NCBI GenBank assembly: GCA_947072715.1
Contig: CAMTJB010000091.1
Span: 1 to 5,449 of the forward strand
Reading direction: 5' to 3'
DNA: 5,449 nt
Source of the DNA: an uncultured Fusobacteriaceae bacterium
Lineage (GTDB): Bacteria; Fusobacteriota; Fusobacteriia; Fusobacteriales; Fusobacteriaceae
The stretch's first letter is position 1, and each line of letters starts with the position of its first letter. The notes under the pieces were generated by a model that had not been told where the DNA came from, searched no databases, and saw only the letters and a list, made by a program, of their open reading frames with translations. Shown piece after piece: positions 1 to 5,449 of this stretch. The position numbers were made by a program, and so were the translations under genes.

Positions 1-584
1 TTGCTGATTTTATAGATAAAATAAAAAAAGAAAAAGCTTTAGAAATAGGTAGTGGCACAGGAATAATACCAATTTTATTGTTGGCTAAAGATAAAATTGA
101 AAATTCTAAAATTGTAGCACTAGAACTACAGGAAAAAATGTATCAATTAATACAAAAAAATATAATATTAAATAATTGCACGGATATAATAGAAACTATC
201 AATATAGATGTAAAAAATTATAATATAGGAAACAGTTATGATGTAGTTTTTTCAAATCCACCATATATGGTTGTTGATGGGAAAAAGAAAAATGAAAATT
301 TAGGGAAATTAATATCAAGACATGAAGTTATGCTAGATTTAGATGACTTAGTAAAACATGCAAAAAGATTATTAAAACCTATTGGTAAATTTTATATGGT
401 TCATAGGACACATCGTTTGCAAGATATAATAGCAACCCTTGCAAAATATGATTTTAATATAGAAAAAATTCAGTTTGTTTATCATAAACAAGGTGAAAAA
501 TCTAACTTAGTTTTAATAAAAGCTAATAAAGGTATAAAGAAAATATTAGAAGTTCAAGAGCCTAAGTATATATCAGAATTTTAG
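1..584 (+). CDS. trmN6: tRNA1(Val) adenine-37 N6-methyltransferase, TrmN6/YfiC family (5' partial)
   Basis: SAM-dependent methyltransferase of the COG4123 type; the E. coli homologue methylates N6 of A37 in tRNA1(Val) in the cytoplasm. The reading frame is open from base 3 and gives 193 residues ending at TAG 582-584. Visible residues 13-21 (LEIGSGTGI, bases 39-65) are SAM-binding motif I, followed by an acidic strand end (VALELQ). Residues 85-88 (NPPY, bases 255-266) are the catalytic motif of N6-adenine methylases. The later GKFYMVHRTHRL segment and the FVYHKQGEKSNLVLIKA strand fit this family. The family is about 240-250 aa, so roughly 50 N-terminal residues lie upstream. A TTG at 78 is internal, because motif I lies before it, and should not be taken as the start. 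A terminator follows directly. The family is clear; the exact tRNA target is inferred, since related NPPY enzymes modify other substrates. Confidence 0.85.
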   Translation, partial: ADFIDKIKKEKALEIGSGTGIIPILLLAKDKIENSKIVALELQEKMYQLIQKNIILNNCTDIIETINIDVKNYNIGNSYDVVFSNPPYMVVDGKKKNENLGKLISRHEVMLDLDDLVKHAKRLLKPIGKFYMVHRTHRLQDIIATLAKYDFNIEKIQFVYHKQGEKSNLVLIKANKGIKKILEVQEPKYISEF

Positions 585-589
585 AGTAA

Positions 590-620
590 AAAAGGGGGGT
601 GATTGAAGCACCCTCTTTTT
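590..620 (+). terminator. Rho-independent terminator after the tRNA methyltransferase gene
   Basis: Bases 590-601 (AAAAGGGGGGTG) pair with 609-620 (CACCCTCTTTTT) in a 12-bp stem that includes two G-U pairs, closing a 7-base loop (602-608). The GC-rich core is followed by five T, then ATCTT. It begins six bases after the methyltransferase stop codon. The complementary strand also has a T-run after the stem, so it could work in both directions, but both flanking genes are on the + strand. Its 3' edge is only 29 bases from the uvrB start, which puts it inside the probable uvrB leader. Confidence 0.85.
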
Positions 621-635
621 ATCTTGAAATAACTT

Positions 636-642
636 TAAGGAG
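636..642 (+). promoter_or_regulatory. Ribosome-binding site of uvrB
   Basis: TAAGGAG lies 7 bases before ATG 650. This fixes the uvrB start at 650. A GTG at 599 is in frame and would add 17 residues, but it lies within the terminator stem, and those residues have no counterpart in UvrB proteins, which begin close to the FKLISKYKPTGDQPEAI segment. Confidence 0.9.
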
Positions 643-649
643 TTGTAAT

Positions 650-2632
650 ATGTTTAAGTTAATATCAAAATATAAGCCAACTGGAGATCAACCAGAAGCG
701 ATAAAAAAAATGTTATTGAATATAGAAAACGGAGTAAAGGATCAGACTTTATTAGGAGTAACAGGATCGGGAAAAACTTTTACAGTAGCAAATGTAATTG
801 AAAAGACAGGAAGGCCTGCTCTAATTTTAGCTCCCAATAAGACTCTTGCAGCTCAGTTATATCAAGAGTATAAAAATTTTTTTCCTGAAAATGCTGTAGA
901 GTATTTTGTGTCATATTATGATTATTATCAACCAGAGGCATATATACCTTCAACGGATACTTATATAGAAAAAGATTCGGCTATAAATGAAGAGATAGAC
1001 AAATTAAGAAATGCTGCTACAGCAGCTCTTATTCATAGAAGAGATGTTATAATAGTTGCCTCTGTATCAGCAATTTATGGATTGGGATCACCTGAAATTT
1101 ATAGAAATAATACAATTCCTATTGACTTAAAAACTGGAATATCAAGAAAAAAAATTATAGAAAAATTAATTAATATAAGATATGAAAGAAATGATATAGA
1201 TTTTCAAAGAGGTCGTTTTAGAATAAAGGGAGATGTAATAGATATTTATCCATCATATATGGAGACAGCCTATAGAATGGAATTTTTTGATGATGATTTA
1301 GAATCAATTTCAGAAATTAATACACTAACAGGTCAAAAGATAAATAAAAAATTAGAAAGAGTAATTATATATCCTGCAACACATTACTTAACTGCAGAAG
1401 ATTCTTTGGATAGAGTTGCAGATGAGATAAAGCATGATATGATTGAGGAAGTTAAAGAATTTGAAGAAAAAGGCAAGTTGCTAGAAGCTCAGAGATTAAA
1501 GCAGAGAACACAGTATGATATAGAGATGATTAGAGAGATAGGACATTGTAAAGGGATAGAAAATTACTCTAGATATTTAACAGGAAGACCACCAGGATCA
1601 ACACCTGAAACGCTATTAGACTATTTTCCAGAAGACTTTATAGTGTACATAGATGAATCTCATGTAACTGTTCCCCAAATAAGAGGGATGTATAATGGAG
1701 ATAGAGCAAGAAAAACTAATCTAGTGGACAATGGTTTTAGATTAAAATCAGCTTTAGATAATAGACCACTAAGATTTGAAGAGTTTAGAATGCTAACTAA
1801 TCAAACTATTTTTGTTTCAGCAACTCCAGGTGATTTTGAAATTGAAAATTCTAAAGGGCATATAGCGGATCAGCTTATAAGACCAACAGGAATTGTTGAT
1901 CCTGAAATTGAGATAAAGAAAAGTAAAAATCAAGTAGATGATTTATTGCAAGAGATACATATTGAAATAGAAAAAAAGAATAAAATTTTAGTTACAACAT
2001 TAACTAAAAAAATGGCAGAAGAGCTCACAGAATATTATGCAAATCTAGGGGTAAGAGTAAGATATATGCACTCTGAAATTGATACTATTGAGAGAGTTAG
2101 TATAATTCGTTCTCTAAGAAAAGGGGAATTTGATGTGCTAGTAGGAATAAATCTTTTAAGAGAGGGATTAGATATTCCAGAGGTAGGTCTGGTTGCTATA
2201 CTAGAAGCAGATAAAGAAGGTTTTTTAAGAAGTAAGAGATCACTTATTCAAACAATAGGAAGAGCAGCAAGAAATGTAGAGGGTAGAGTTATACTTTATG
2301 GAGATATTGTAACTGATTCCATGAGGATAGCAATAGAGGAAACTGATAGAAGACGAAAAAAACAAAGAGAGTATAATGAATATAATGGTATAGATCCTAA
2401 GAGTATTGTAAGAGAACTTGGAGAGGAATTACTAAATTTGGATTACGGAATACCAGATATTTCTATTGAAAATAAAAAAGGTAAAAAATACGAATCTAAA
2501 AAAGAGATAGAAAAAGATATAACAAGATTAAAAAAAGAGATAGAGAAGCTAGCTGAAGAGCTAAATTTTGAGGATGCTATAAAACTTAGAGATGAAATGA
2601 ATAAATTAAAATTAGTAATGCTAGACTTTTAA
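650..2632 (+). CDS. uvrB: UvrABC excinuclease subunit B
   Basis: UvrB is the damage-verification subunit of nucleotide excision repair. It is delivered to DNA by UvrA, opens the helix around the lesion using ATP, and then recruits UvrC to cut both sides. The 660-residue product is near the usual family length (about 660-675). Walker A is GVTGSGKT at 36-43. The beta-hairpin that clamps the strand contains YYDYYQPEAY at 89-98. The UvrA-interacting domain follows at roughly 150-250. GIENYSRYLTGR is at 302-313 and the Walker B box DESH at 335-338. SATPGDFE at 390-397 and the C-terminal helicase motifs NLLREGLDIPE (501-511) and QTIGRAARN (534-542) are intact. The final UVR domain, a helical hairpin that binds UvrC, is at about 619-656 (ELNFEDAIKLRDEM core). 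No broken motif is seen. An A8 tract (1147-1154) encodes the Arg-Lys-Lys at 166-168. No GAAC-N4-GTTC type LexA box is visible in the leader. Confidence 0.98.
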   Translation: MFKLISKYKPTGDQPEAIKKMLLNIENGVKDQTLLGVTGSGKTFTVANVIEKTGRPALILAPNKTLAAQLYQEYKNFFPENAVEYFVSYYDYYQPEAYIPSTDTYIEKDSAINEEIDKLRNAATAALIHRRDVIIVASVSAIYGLGSPEIYRNNTIPIDLKTGISRKKIIEKLINIRYERNDIDFQRGRFRIKGDVIDIYPSYMETAYRMEFFDDDLESISEINTLTGQKINKKLERVIIYPATHYLTAEDSLDRVADEIKHDMIEEVKEFEEKGKLLEAQRLKQRTQYDIEMIREIGHCKGIENYSRYLTGRPPGSTPETLLDYFPEDFIVYIDESHVTVPQIRGMYNGDRARKTNLVDNGFRLKSALDNRPLRFEEFRMLTNQTIFVSATPGDFEIENSKGHIADQLIRPTGIVDPEIEIKKSKNQVDDLLQEIHIEIEKKNKILVTTLTKKMAEELTEYYANLGVRVRYMHSEIDTIERVSIIRSLRKGEFDVLVGINLLREGLDIPEVGLVAILEADKEGFLRSKRSLIQTIGRAARNVEGRVILYGDIVTDSMRIAIEETDRRRKKQREYNEYNGIDPKSIVRELGEELLNLDYGIPDISIENKKGKKYESKKEIEKDITRLKKEIEKLAEELNFEDAIKLRDEMNKLKLVMLDF

Positions 2633-2667
2633 AATATGATAAAATAAAGTGAGAAAAAATATAAAAG

Positions 2668-2711
2668 TTGCAAGAAATGGGGATAATAGTATATAGTGTA
2701 TATGCTATCAT
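2668..2711 (+). promoter_or_regulatory. Possible xseA promoter (candidate elements only)
   Basis: TTGCAA (2668-2673) and TATAGT (2692-2697) are separated by 18 bases and match the sigma-70 consensus at 4/6 and 5/6 positions. A second candidate is an extended -10, TGCTATCAT (2703-2711), without a good -35 box. In such AT-rich DNA similar matches arise easily by chance. The support is mainly positional: this is the largest gap in the window, between uvrB and xseA. No terminator hairpin follows uvrB, so read-through from uvrB is an equal alternative. Confidence 0.25.
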
Positions 2712-2728
2712 AGCGGAAATATTTGCTA
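2704..2728 (+). promoter_or_regulatory. Overlapping dyads in the xseA leader
   Basis: GCTATCATAGC (2704-2714) is a perfect inverted repeat with 5-base arms around a central C. Its right half, TAGC (2711-2714), can instead pair with GCTA (2725-2728), giving an 18-base imperfect palindrome around AAATATTT (2717-2724). The two pairings exclude each other. They could be an operator or a weak RNA switch just upstream of the Shine-Dalgarno sequence, but they are short and AT-rich and may mean nothing. Confidence 0.2.
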
Positions 2729-2737
2729 AAATAGAGA

Positions 2738-2745
2738 TAAGGAGG
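2738..2745 (+). promoter_or_regulatory. Ribosome-binding site of xseA (decides a TTG start)
   Basis: TAAGGAGG, a full-strength Shine-Dalgarno sequence, lies 6 bases before TTG 2752. It supports TTG 2752 as the start over the in-frame ATG 2677 and TTG 2668. Neither of those has a comparable site, and both would place the Shine-Dalgarno sequence inside the coding region. Confidence 0.85.
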
Positions 2746-2751
2746 ACATTA

Positions 2752-3969
2752 TTGAAAGAAAATATTTATTCGGTAACGGAATTCAACAAAGAGTTAAAAG
2801 AGTATATAGAAAATAATGCTCGATTTTCTAATTTTTTTTTAAAGGGAGAAATGTCTACAGTTTCTTATTATAAAAGTGGTCATCTTTATTTTAATTTAAA
2901 GGATAAAAATTCTCAAATTAAATGTGCTGCTTTTAATTATAAATATAAACAGATACCTGAAGATTTAAAAGAAGGGGATCAAGTAAAAGTATTCTGTGAT
3001 TTAGGTGTGTATGAGAATAGAGGAGAAGTTCAAATTCTTGTTAGACATGTAGAAAAGCTGGATGAGTTAGGTGAAAAATTTCTAGAGCTAGCTAAACTAA
3101 GAAAAGAGTTAGAAGAGAAAGGTTATTTTTCTGAAGAATATAAACAAAAGCTTCCTAAATATCCTAAAAATATAGGGGTAGTAACAGCATTTACAGGAGC
3201 AGCACTTCAAGATATAATAAAAACAGCTAAAAAAAGAGATTCTAGAATAAATATATATGTGTTTCCTTCTAAAGTTCAAGGTATAGGAGCAAAAGAAGAG
3301 ATCGTAAAAGGGATAGAAGTTTTAAACTTAATTCCTGAAATAGATTTGATTATAGCTGGTAGAGGTGGAGGAAGTATTGAAGATTTATGGTGTTTTAATG
3401 AAAGGGAAGTAGCTATGGCATTCTTTAATTCAAAGAAACCTATAATATCAGCAGTAGGTCATGAAGTTGACCATCTTCTATCAGATTTAACAGCTGATGC
3501 TAGAGCAGCTACACCAACTCAAGCCATAGAGATGTGTGTTCCAGAAAAAAGAGAGTTACAAGAAAATATAAATGGAAGGGTAAGATTTATAAAGAAAGTA
3601 ATGAACTCTAAAATTGAAACAGCAGAAAAAGAGTTAAAAGAACTAAAAGGAAACTACTATTTAAAAAGTTTCTATAAAGAACTGTGTAAATTATCTCATC
3701 AATTAGTTTTAAAAGAAGAGATTTTAAATAATAGAATTAAAAATATTCTTTTAGAAAAGGAGTCTCAACTTAATTTAAAGATAGAGAGTATTTACAATAA
3801 AAATCCTATTCAGATATTGAGAAAAGGATATTCAATAACAAGCATTGATAATAAAATTATAAAAGATGTATCCATTTTAAAAAAAGGAGATAAAATAAAA
3901 ACTCAGATAAAAAATGGTGTCATATATAGTATAGTAGAGGAGTTGAAAAAAGATGAAATTAAAGACTAA
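2752..3969 (+). CDS. xseA: Exodeoxyribonuclease VII large subunit
   Basis: XseA is the catalytic subunit of exonuclease VII, which with several XseB subunits degrades single-stranded DNA from both ends to short oligonucleotides without needing a metal ion. It acts in mismatch repair and in clearing ssDNA. From TTG 2752 the product is 405 residues, slightly shorter than E. coli XseA (about 456). Residues 5-103 form the OB-fold that binds ssDNA (IYSVTEFN at 5-12, SGHLYFNLKD at 42-51). The catalytic domain starts near 135 (PKYPKNIGVVTAFTGAALQD). It has GRGGGSIEDLW at 203-213 and GHEVDHLLSDLTADARAATP at 236-255, the family's signature. Residues 262-365 are charged and helical, as expected for the coiled coil that holds XseB. 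The C-terminal cap has GYSI and KKGDKI. The partner xseB is not in the window. The 3' end overlaps the TPR gene by 17 bases. A T9 tract at codons 27-30 is slippage-prone. Confidence 0.96.
   Translation: MKENIYSVTEFNKELKEYIENNARFSNFFLKGEMSTVSYYKSGHLYFNLKDKNSQIKCAAFNYKYKQIPEDLKEGDQVKVFCDLGVYENRGEVQILVRHVEKLDELGEKFLELAKLRKELEEKGYFSEEYKQKLPKYPKNIGVVTAFTGAALQDIIKTAKKRDSRINIYVFPSKVQGIGAKEEIVKGIEVLNLIPEIDLIIAGRGGGSIEDLWCFNEREVAMAFFNSKKPIISAVGHEVDHLLSDLTADARAATPTQAIEMCVPEKRELQENINGRVRFIKKVMNSKIETAEKELKELKGNYYLKSFYKELCKLSHQLVLKEEILNNRIKNILLEKESQLNLKIESIYNKNPIQILRKGYSITSIDNKIIKDVSILKKGDKIKTQIKNGVIYSIVEELKKDEIKD
2832..2840 (+). repeat. T9 homopolymer inside xseA
   Basis: Nine consecutive T span codons 27-30 of xseA (Asn-Phe-Phe-Leu) in the OB-fold. 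Losing one T makes TAA immediately. Gaining one T leads to a TAA about 12 codons on. It is the longest single-base run I noticed; the next is an A8 in uvrB at 1147-1154. Whether the length varies cannot be judged from one sequence. Confidence 0.9.
3936..3942 (+). promoter_or_regulatory. Ribosome-binding site of the TPR gene, inside xseA
   Basis: AGAGGAG lies 10 bases before ATG 3953, within the last codons of xseA. With the 17-base overlap this suggests translational coupling: ribosomes finishing xseA would keep this site open. Confidence 0.7.
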
Positions 3970-4534
3970 AATATTATTAGTATGTATTAGTTTACTTATT
4001 GGGAGTACAATAGCTTTTGGAGCAGTGGCTCCTATAGATTATAAATCTAGAGAATCAAGAGAGGAGAGCTTGAAAGCTCAGGTATCCACAACAAGTGATC
4101 CAGGGCAATTGTTTAGAATGGGAGATGAACTTTTCAAAATAGGTAAGTTGGAGGAAGCTAACAAAGCTTTTAAAAAGGGAGCAATTACTTCAGACAATAT
4201 AATGGGAGCAGCAACATGCTCAAGACTTTTAGGAGATTATGATGAAGCTGTAAAAAATTATTCTAAATTAGTGGATAAAAATACATATTTATATGAAGCT
4301 TATTTTGGAAGAGCATTAGCATATAGGGGATTAGAAGAGTATAATAAGGCTATAGAAGACTTTAAAGAAACTTTAAAAATAGGAAAAAGTGAGTATAGCT
4401 ATGCAGGATTAGGAGATTTATATATTTTACTTGGAAGAGATGGAGAGGCTAAAGAAATTTTAGAAGAGGGGAATAAGTACTACCCTGAATCGGCTCTTAT
4501 TAAAAAATTATTAGTTAGAGCTTATAAAAGATAA
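3953..4534 (+). CDS. Exported tetratricopeptide-repeat protein, function unknown
   Basis: 193 residues. The N-terminus has a basic start (MKLKTK), a hydrophobic core (residues 7-20) and a likely signal peptidase I site after AFG at 21-23, so the protein should be exported to the periplasm or cell surface. The cysteine at 11 is not in a good lipobox (LLVC), so a lipoprotein is unlikely. After a charged linker (29-48), residues 50-190 hold about four TPR-like helix pairs. The clearest is EAYFGRALAYRGLEEYNKAIEDFKETLKI (115-143, quoted in part: the GLEEYNKAIEDF core is typical). Others begin near 51 (LFRMGDELFKIGKLEEANKA), 84 (CSRLLGDYDEAVKNY) and 149 (GLGDLYILLGRDGEAKEIL). TPRs mediate protein-protein contacts, and no catalytic motif is visible. 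It overlaps xseA by 17 bases and precedes dprA by 41, so it is probably co-expressed with both. I do not recognise a specific role; an envelope scaffold or assembly factor is only a guess. Confidence 0.85.
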   Translation: MKLKTKILLVCISLLIGSTIAFGAVAPIDYKSRESREESLKAQVSTTSDPGQLFRMGDELFKIGKLEEANKAFKKGAITSDNIMGAATCSRLLGDYDEAVKNYSKLVDKNTYLYEAYFGRALAYRGLEEYNKAIEDFKETLKIGKSEYSYAGLGDLYILLGRDGEAKEILEEGNKYYPESALIKKLLVRAYKR

Positions 4535-4560
4535 AATTAAATAAACTGTTCTCTACTATA

Positions 4561-4566
4561 GGGAGG
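4561..4566 (+). promoter_or_regulatory. Ribosome-binding site of dprA
   Basis: GGGAGG lies 9 bases before ATG 4576. No terminator or convincing promoter is seen in the 41 bases after the TPR gene, which suggests dprA is read from the same transcript. An ATG at 4580 is out of frame. Confidence 0.8.
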
Positions 4567-4575
4567 TACATATTT

Positions 4576-5449
4576 ATGAATGAATGGTACAAGTTAAAAA
4601 TAAAAGGTCTAAGTGATTCAAATATTAGGGCTCTTTTAAATGTTGCAAAAACCTATAGTGAGATTTTTAATTTAACTAGAGAACAATTTATGTTATATCT
4701 TAATTTTAATAGTGATATTATAGACAAAATAATGTCATCTAAAGAAGTTAATTTAGAGCTAGAATTAAAAAAATTAGAAGATAATAAAGTTAAGGTATTA
4801 TTTATTCAAGATGAGGATTATCCAGAAAATTTAAAAAATATAGGAAACCCACCACTATTTTTGTATTATAAAGGTAATATTAAGTTATTAAAAGAGTTTA
4901 CAATAGGAGTTGTAGGAACAAGAAATGCCACTTGCTATGGAAAGATTGTATGTGAAAAATTCACAAAAGAATTGGTTGAAGCAGGTATAGTTACAGTGAG
5001 TGGATTAGCTTTAGGAATTGATGCAATTTGCCATAAAAAAACTTTATCGGTAAAAGGAAAAACCATAGGAATAGTTGGTAGTGGTTTAGATGTTATTTAC
5101 CCAAAAGAAAATAGAAGATTATGGGAAGATATAGAGAAAGAGGGGTTATTGATATCTGAATATCCTTTAGGAACTCAACCACAACAATATCACTTTCCAA
5201 TGAGAAATAGAATAATAGTAGGTATAAGTAAGGGAATTTTAGTCGTAGAGAGTAAAGAAAAGGGTGGAAGTTTAATAACTGCCAGCATTGCAGTGGAAGA
5301 AGGAAAAGATGTTTTTGCTATTCCAGGAGATATATTTTCAGATTTTTCTCAGGGATGTAATAACCTAATAAAAAATAGTCAGGCAAAATTAGTAGTAAAA
5401 GTAGAGGATATATTAGAAGAGTATGGAATAAAGATAAGTGTTTTAAATA
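4576..5449 (+). CDS. dprA: DNA processing protein DprA (3' end beyond the window)
   Basis: DprA (Smf) binds single-stranded DNA entering the cell during natural transformation, protects it and loads RecA onto it in the cytoplasm. The frame gives 291 codons with no stop; the last base starts the next codon. Residues 1-75 resemble the small N-terminal helical domain (WYKLKIKGLSDSNIRALL). The Rossmann-like ssDNA-binding core runs from about 80 to 275: FIQDEDYPENL (76-86), PPLFLYYKG (92-100), GVVGTRNAT (111-119), SGLALGIDA (142-150) with His153, GSGLDVIYPKENR (168-180), SEYPLGT (194-200), FPMRNRII (207-214), GGSLITA (230-236), FAIPGD (247-252) and GCNNLI (260-265). All these are family signatures, and the core is intact. 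Whether a C-terminal winged-helix domain follows cannot be told, although the sequence has already reached the linker (VEDILEEYG). DprA also occurs in bacteria not known to be transformable, so its presence does not prove competence. Confidence 0.95.
   Translation, partial: MNEWYKLKIKGLSDSNIRALLNVAKTYSEIFNLTREQFMLYLNFNSDIIDKIMSSKEVNLELELKKLEDNKVKVLFIQDEDYPENLKNIGNPPLFLYYKGNIKLLKEFTIGVVGTRNATCYGKIVCEKFTKELVEAGIVTVSGLALGIDAICHKKTLSVKGKTIGIVGSGLDVIYPKENRRLWEDIEKEGLLISEYPLGTQPQQYHFPMRNRIIVGISKGILVVESKEKGGSLITASIAVEEGKDVFAIPGDIFSDFSQGCNNLIKNSQAKLVVKVEDILEEYGIKISVLN

Noticed and set aside
78..584. A complete 168-residue gene starting at TTG 78
   Set aside because: The frame is open back to base 3, and the SAM-binding LEIGSGTGI motif lies before 78, so this is an internal codon of a gene truncated by the window edge.
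599..649. GTG 599 as the start of uvrB, giving a 677-residue protein
   Set aside because: It lies in the terminator stem, lacks a Shine-Dalgarno sequence and adds 17 residues absent from the family; ATG 650 has TAAGGAG at ideal spacing.
585..649. LexA/SOS operator upstream of uvrB
   Set aside because: No GAAC-N4-GTTC or CTGT-N8-ACAG type palindrome is seen in the spacer.
3953..4021. The TPR protein as a lipoprotein with Cys11
   Set aside because: The residues before the cysteine (LLV) do not fit a lipobox, the cysteine falls early in the hydrophobic core, and a signal peptidase I site after AFG fits better.
4535..4575. Terminator or promoter between the TPR gene and dprA
   Set aside because: No GC-rich hairpin with a T-tract and no paired -35/-10 boxes are visible in these 41 bases; they look like an ordinary intra-operon gap.
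1..5449. CRISPR array, mobile element, toxin-antitoxin pair or other defence system
   Set aside because: No spaced direct repeats, terminal inverted repeats, transposase or defence motifs are visible. DprA and UvrB are conserved housekeeping proteins here, and codon use looks uniform across the window.

Overview
The window is an AT-rich (by eye about 30% G+C), densely coded stretch with every gene on the + strand. Codon use is strongly biased to AGA for Arg and ATA for Ile. The proteins and the gene order (tRNA methyltransferase, uvrB, xseA, exported TPR protein, dprA) look most like a fusobacterium. That is recognition from memory, not a search result, and another low-GC anaerobe remains possible. 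No transposase, integrase, phage gene, CRISPR array, tRNA or rRNA is visible, and no gap between genes exceeds about 120 bases.

Layout. Positions 1-584 hold the C-terminal four fifths of a TrmN6/YfiC-type tRNA adenine-N6 methyltransferase whose start lies upstream of the window. It is followed at once by a strong intrinsic terminator hairpin (590-620). uvrB (650-2632, 660 aa) is a complete excision-repair helicase-like protein. A gap of about 119 bases with promoter-like and dyad sequences leads to xseA (2752-3969, 405 aa), the large subunit of exonuclease VII, which starts at TTG behind a perfect Shine-Dalgarno sequence. xseA overlaps by 17 bases a small exported TPR protein (3953-4534, 193 aa). 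dprA (4576 to the window edge) follows after 41 bases and is still open at the last base.

Function. Three of the five genes handle DNA damage or single-stranded DNA. UvrB verifies lesions with UvrA and recruits UvrC. XseA degrades ssDNA. DprA binds incoming ssDNA and loads RecA in transforming bacteria. xseA, the TPR gene and dprA look like one transcription unit (overlap, short gap, good ribosome-binding sites, no terminator between them); uvrB may or may not belong to it. The TPR protein is the odd member, because it carries a signal peptide while its neighbours are cytoplasmic.

Novelty. This reads as a normal housekeeping region, and I see no convincing new system. Points worth a second look are the terminator lying inside the short uvrB leader, the exported TPR protein coupled to xseA, the absence of xseB beside xseA, a T9 tract early in xseA, and the structured xseA leader.
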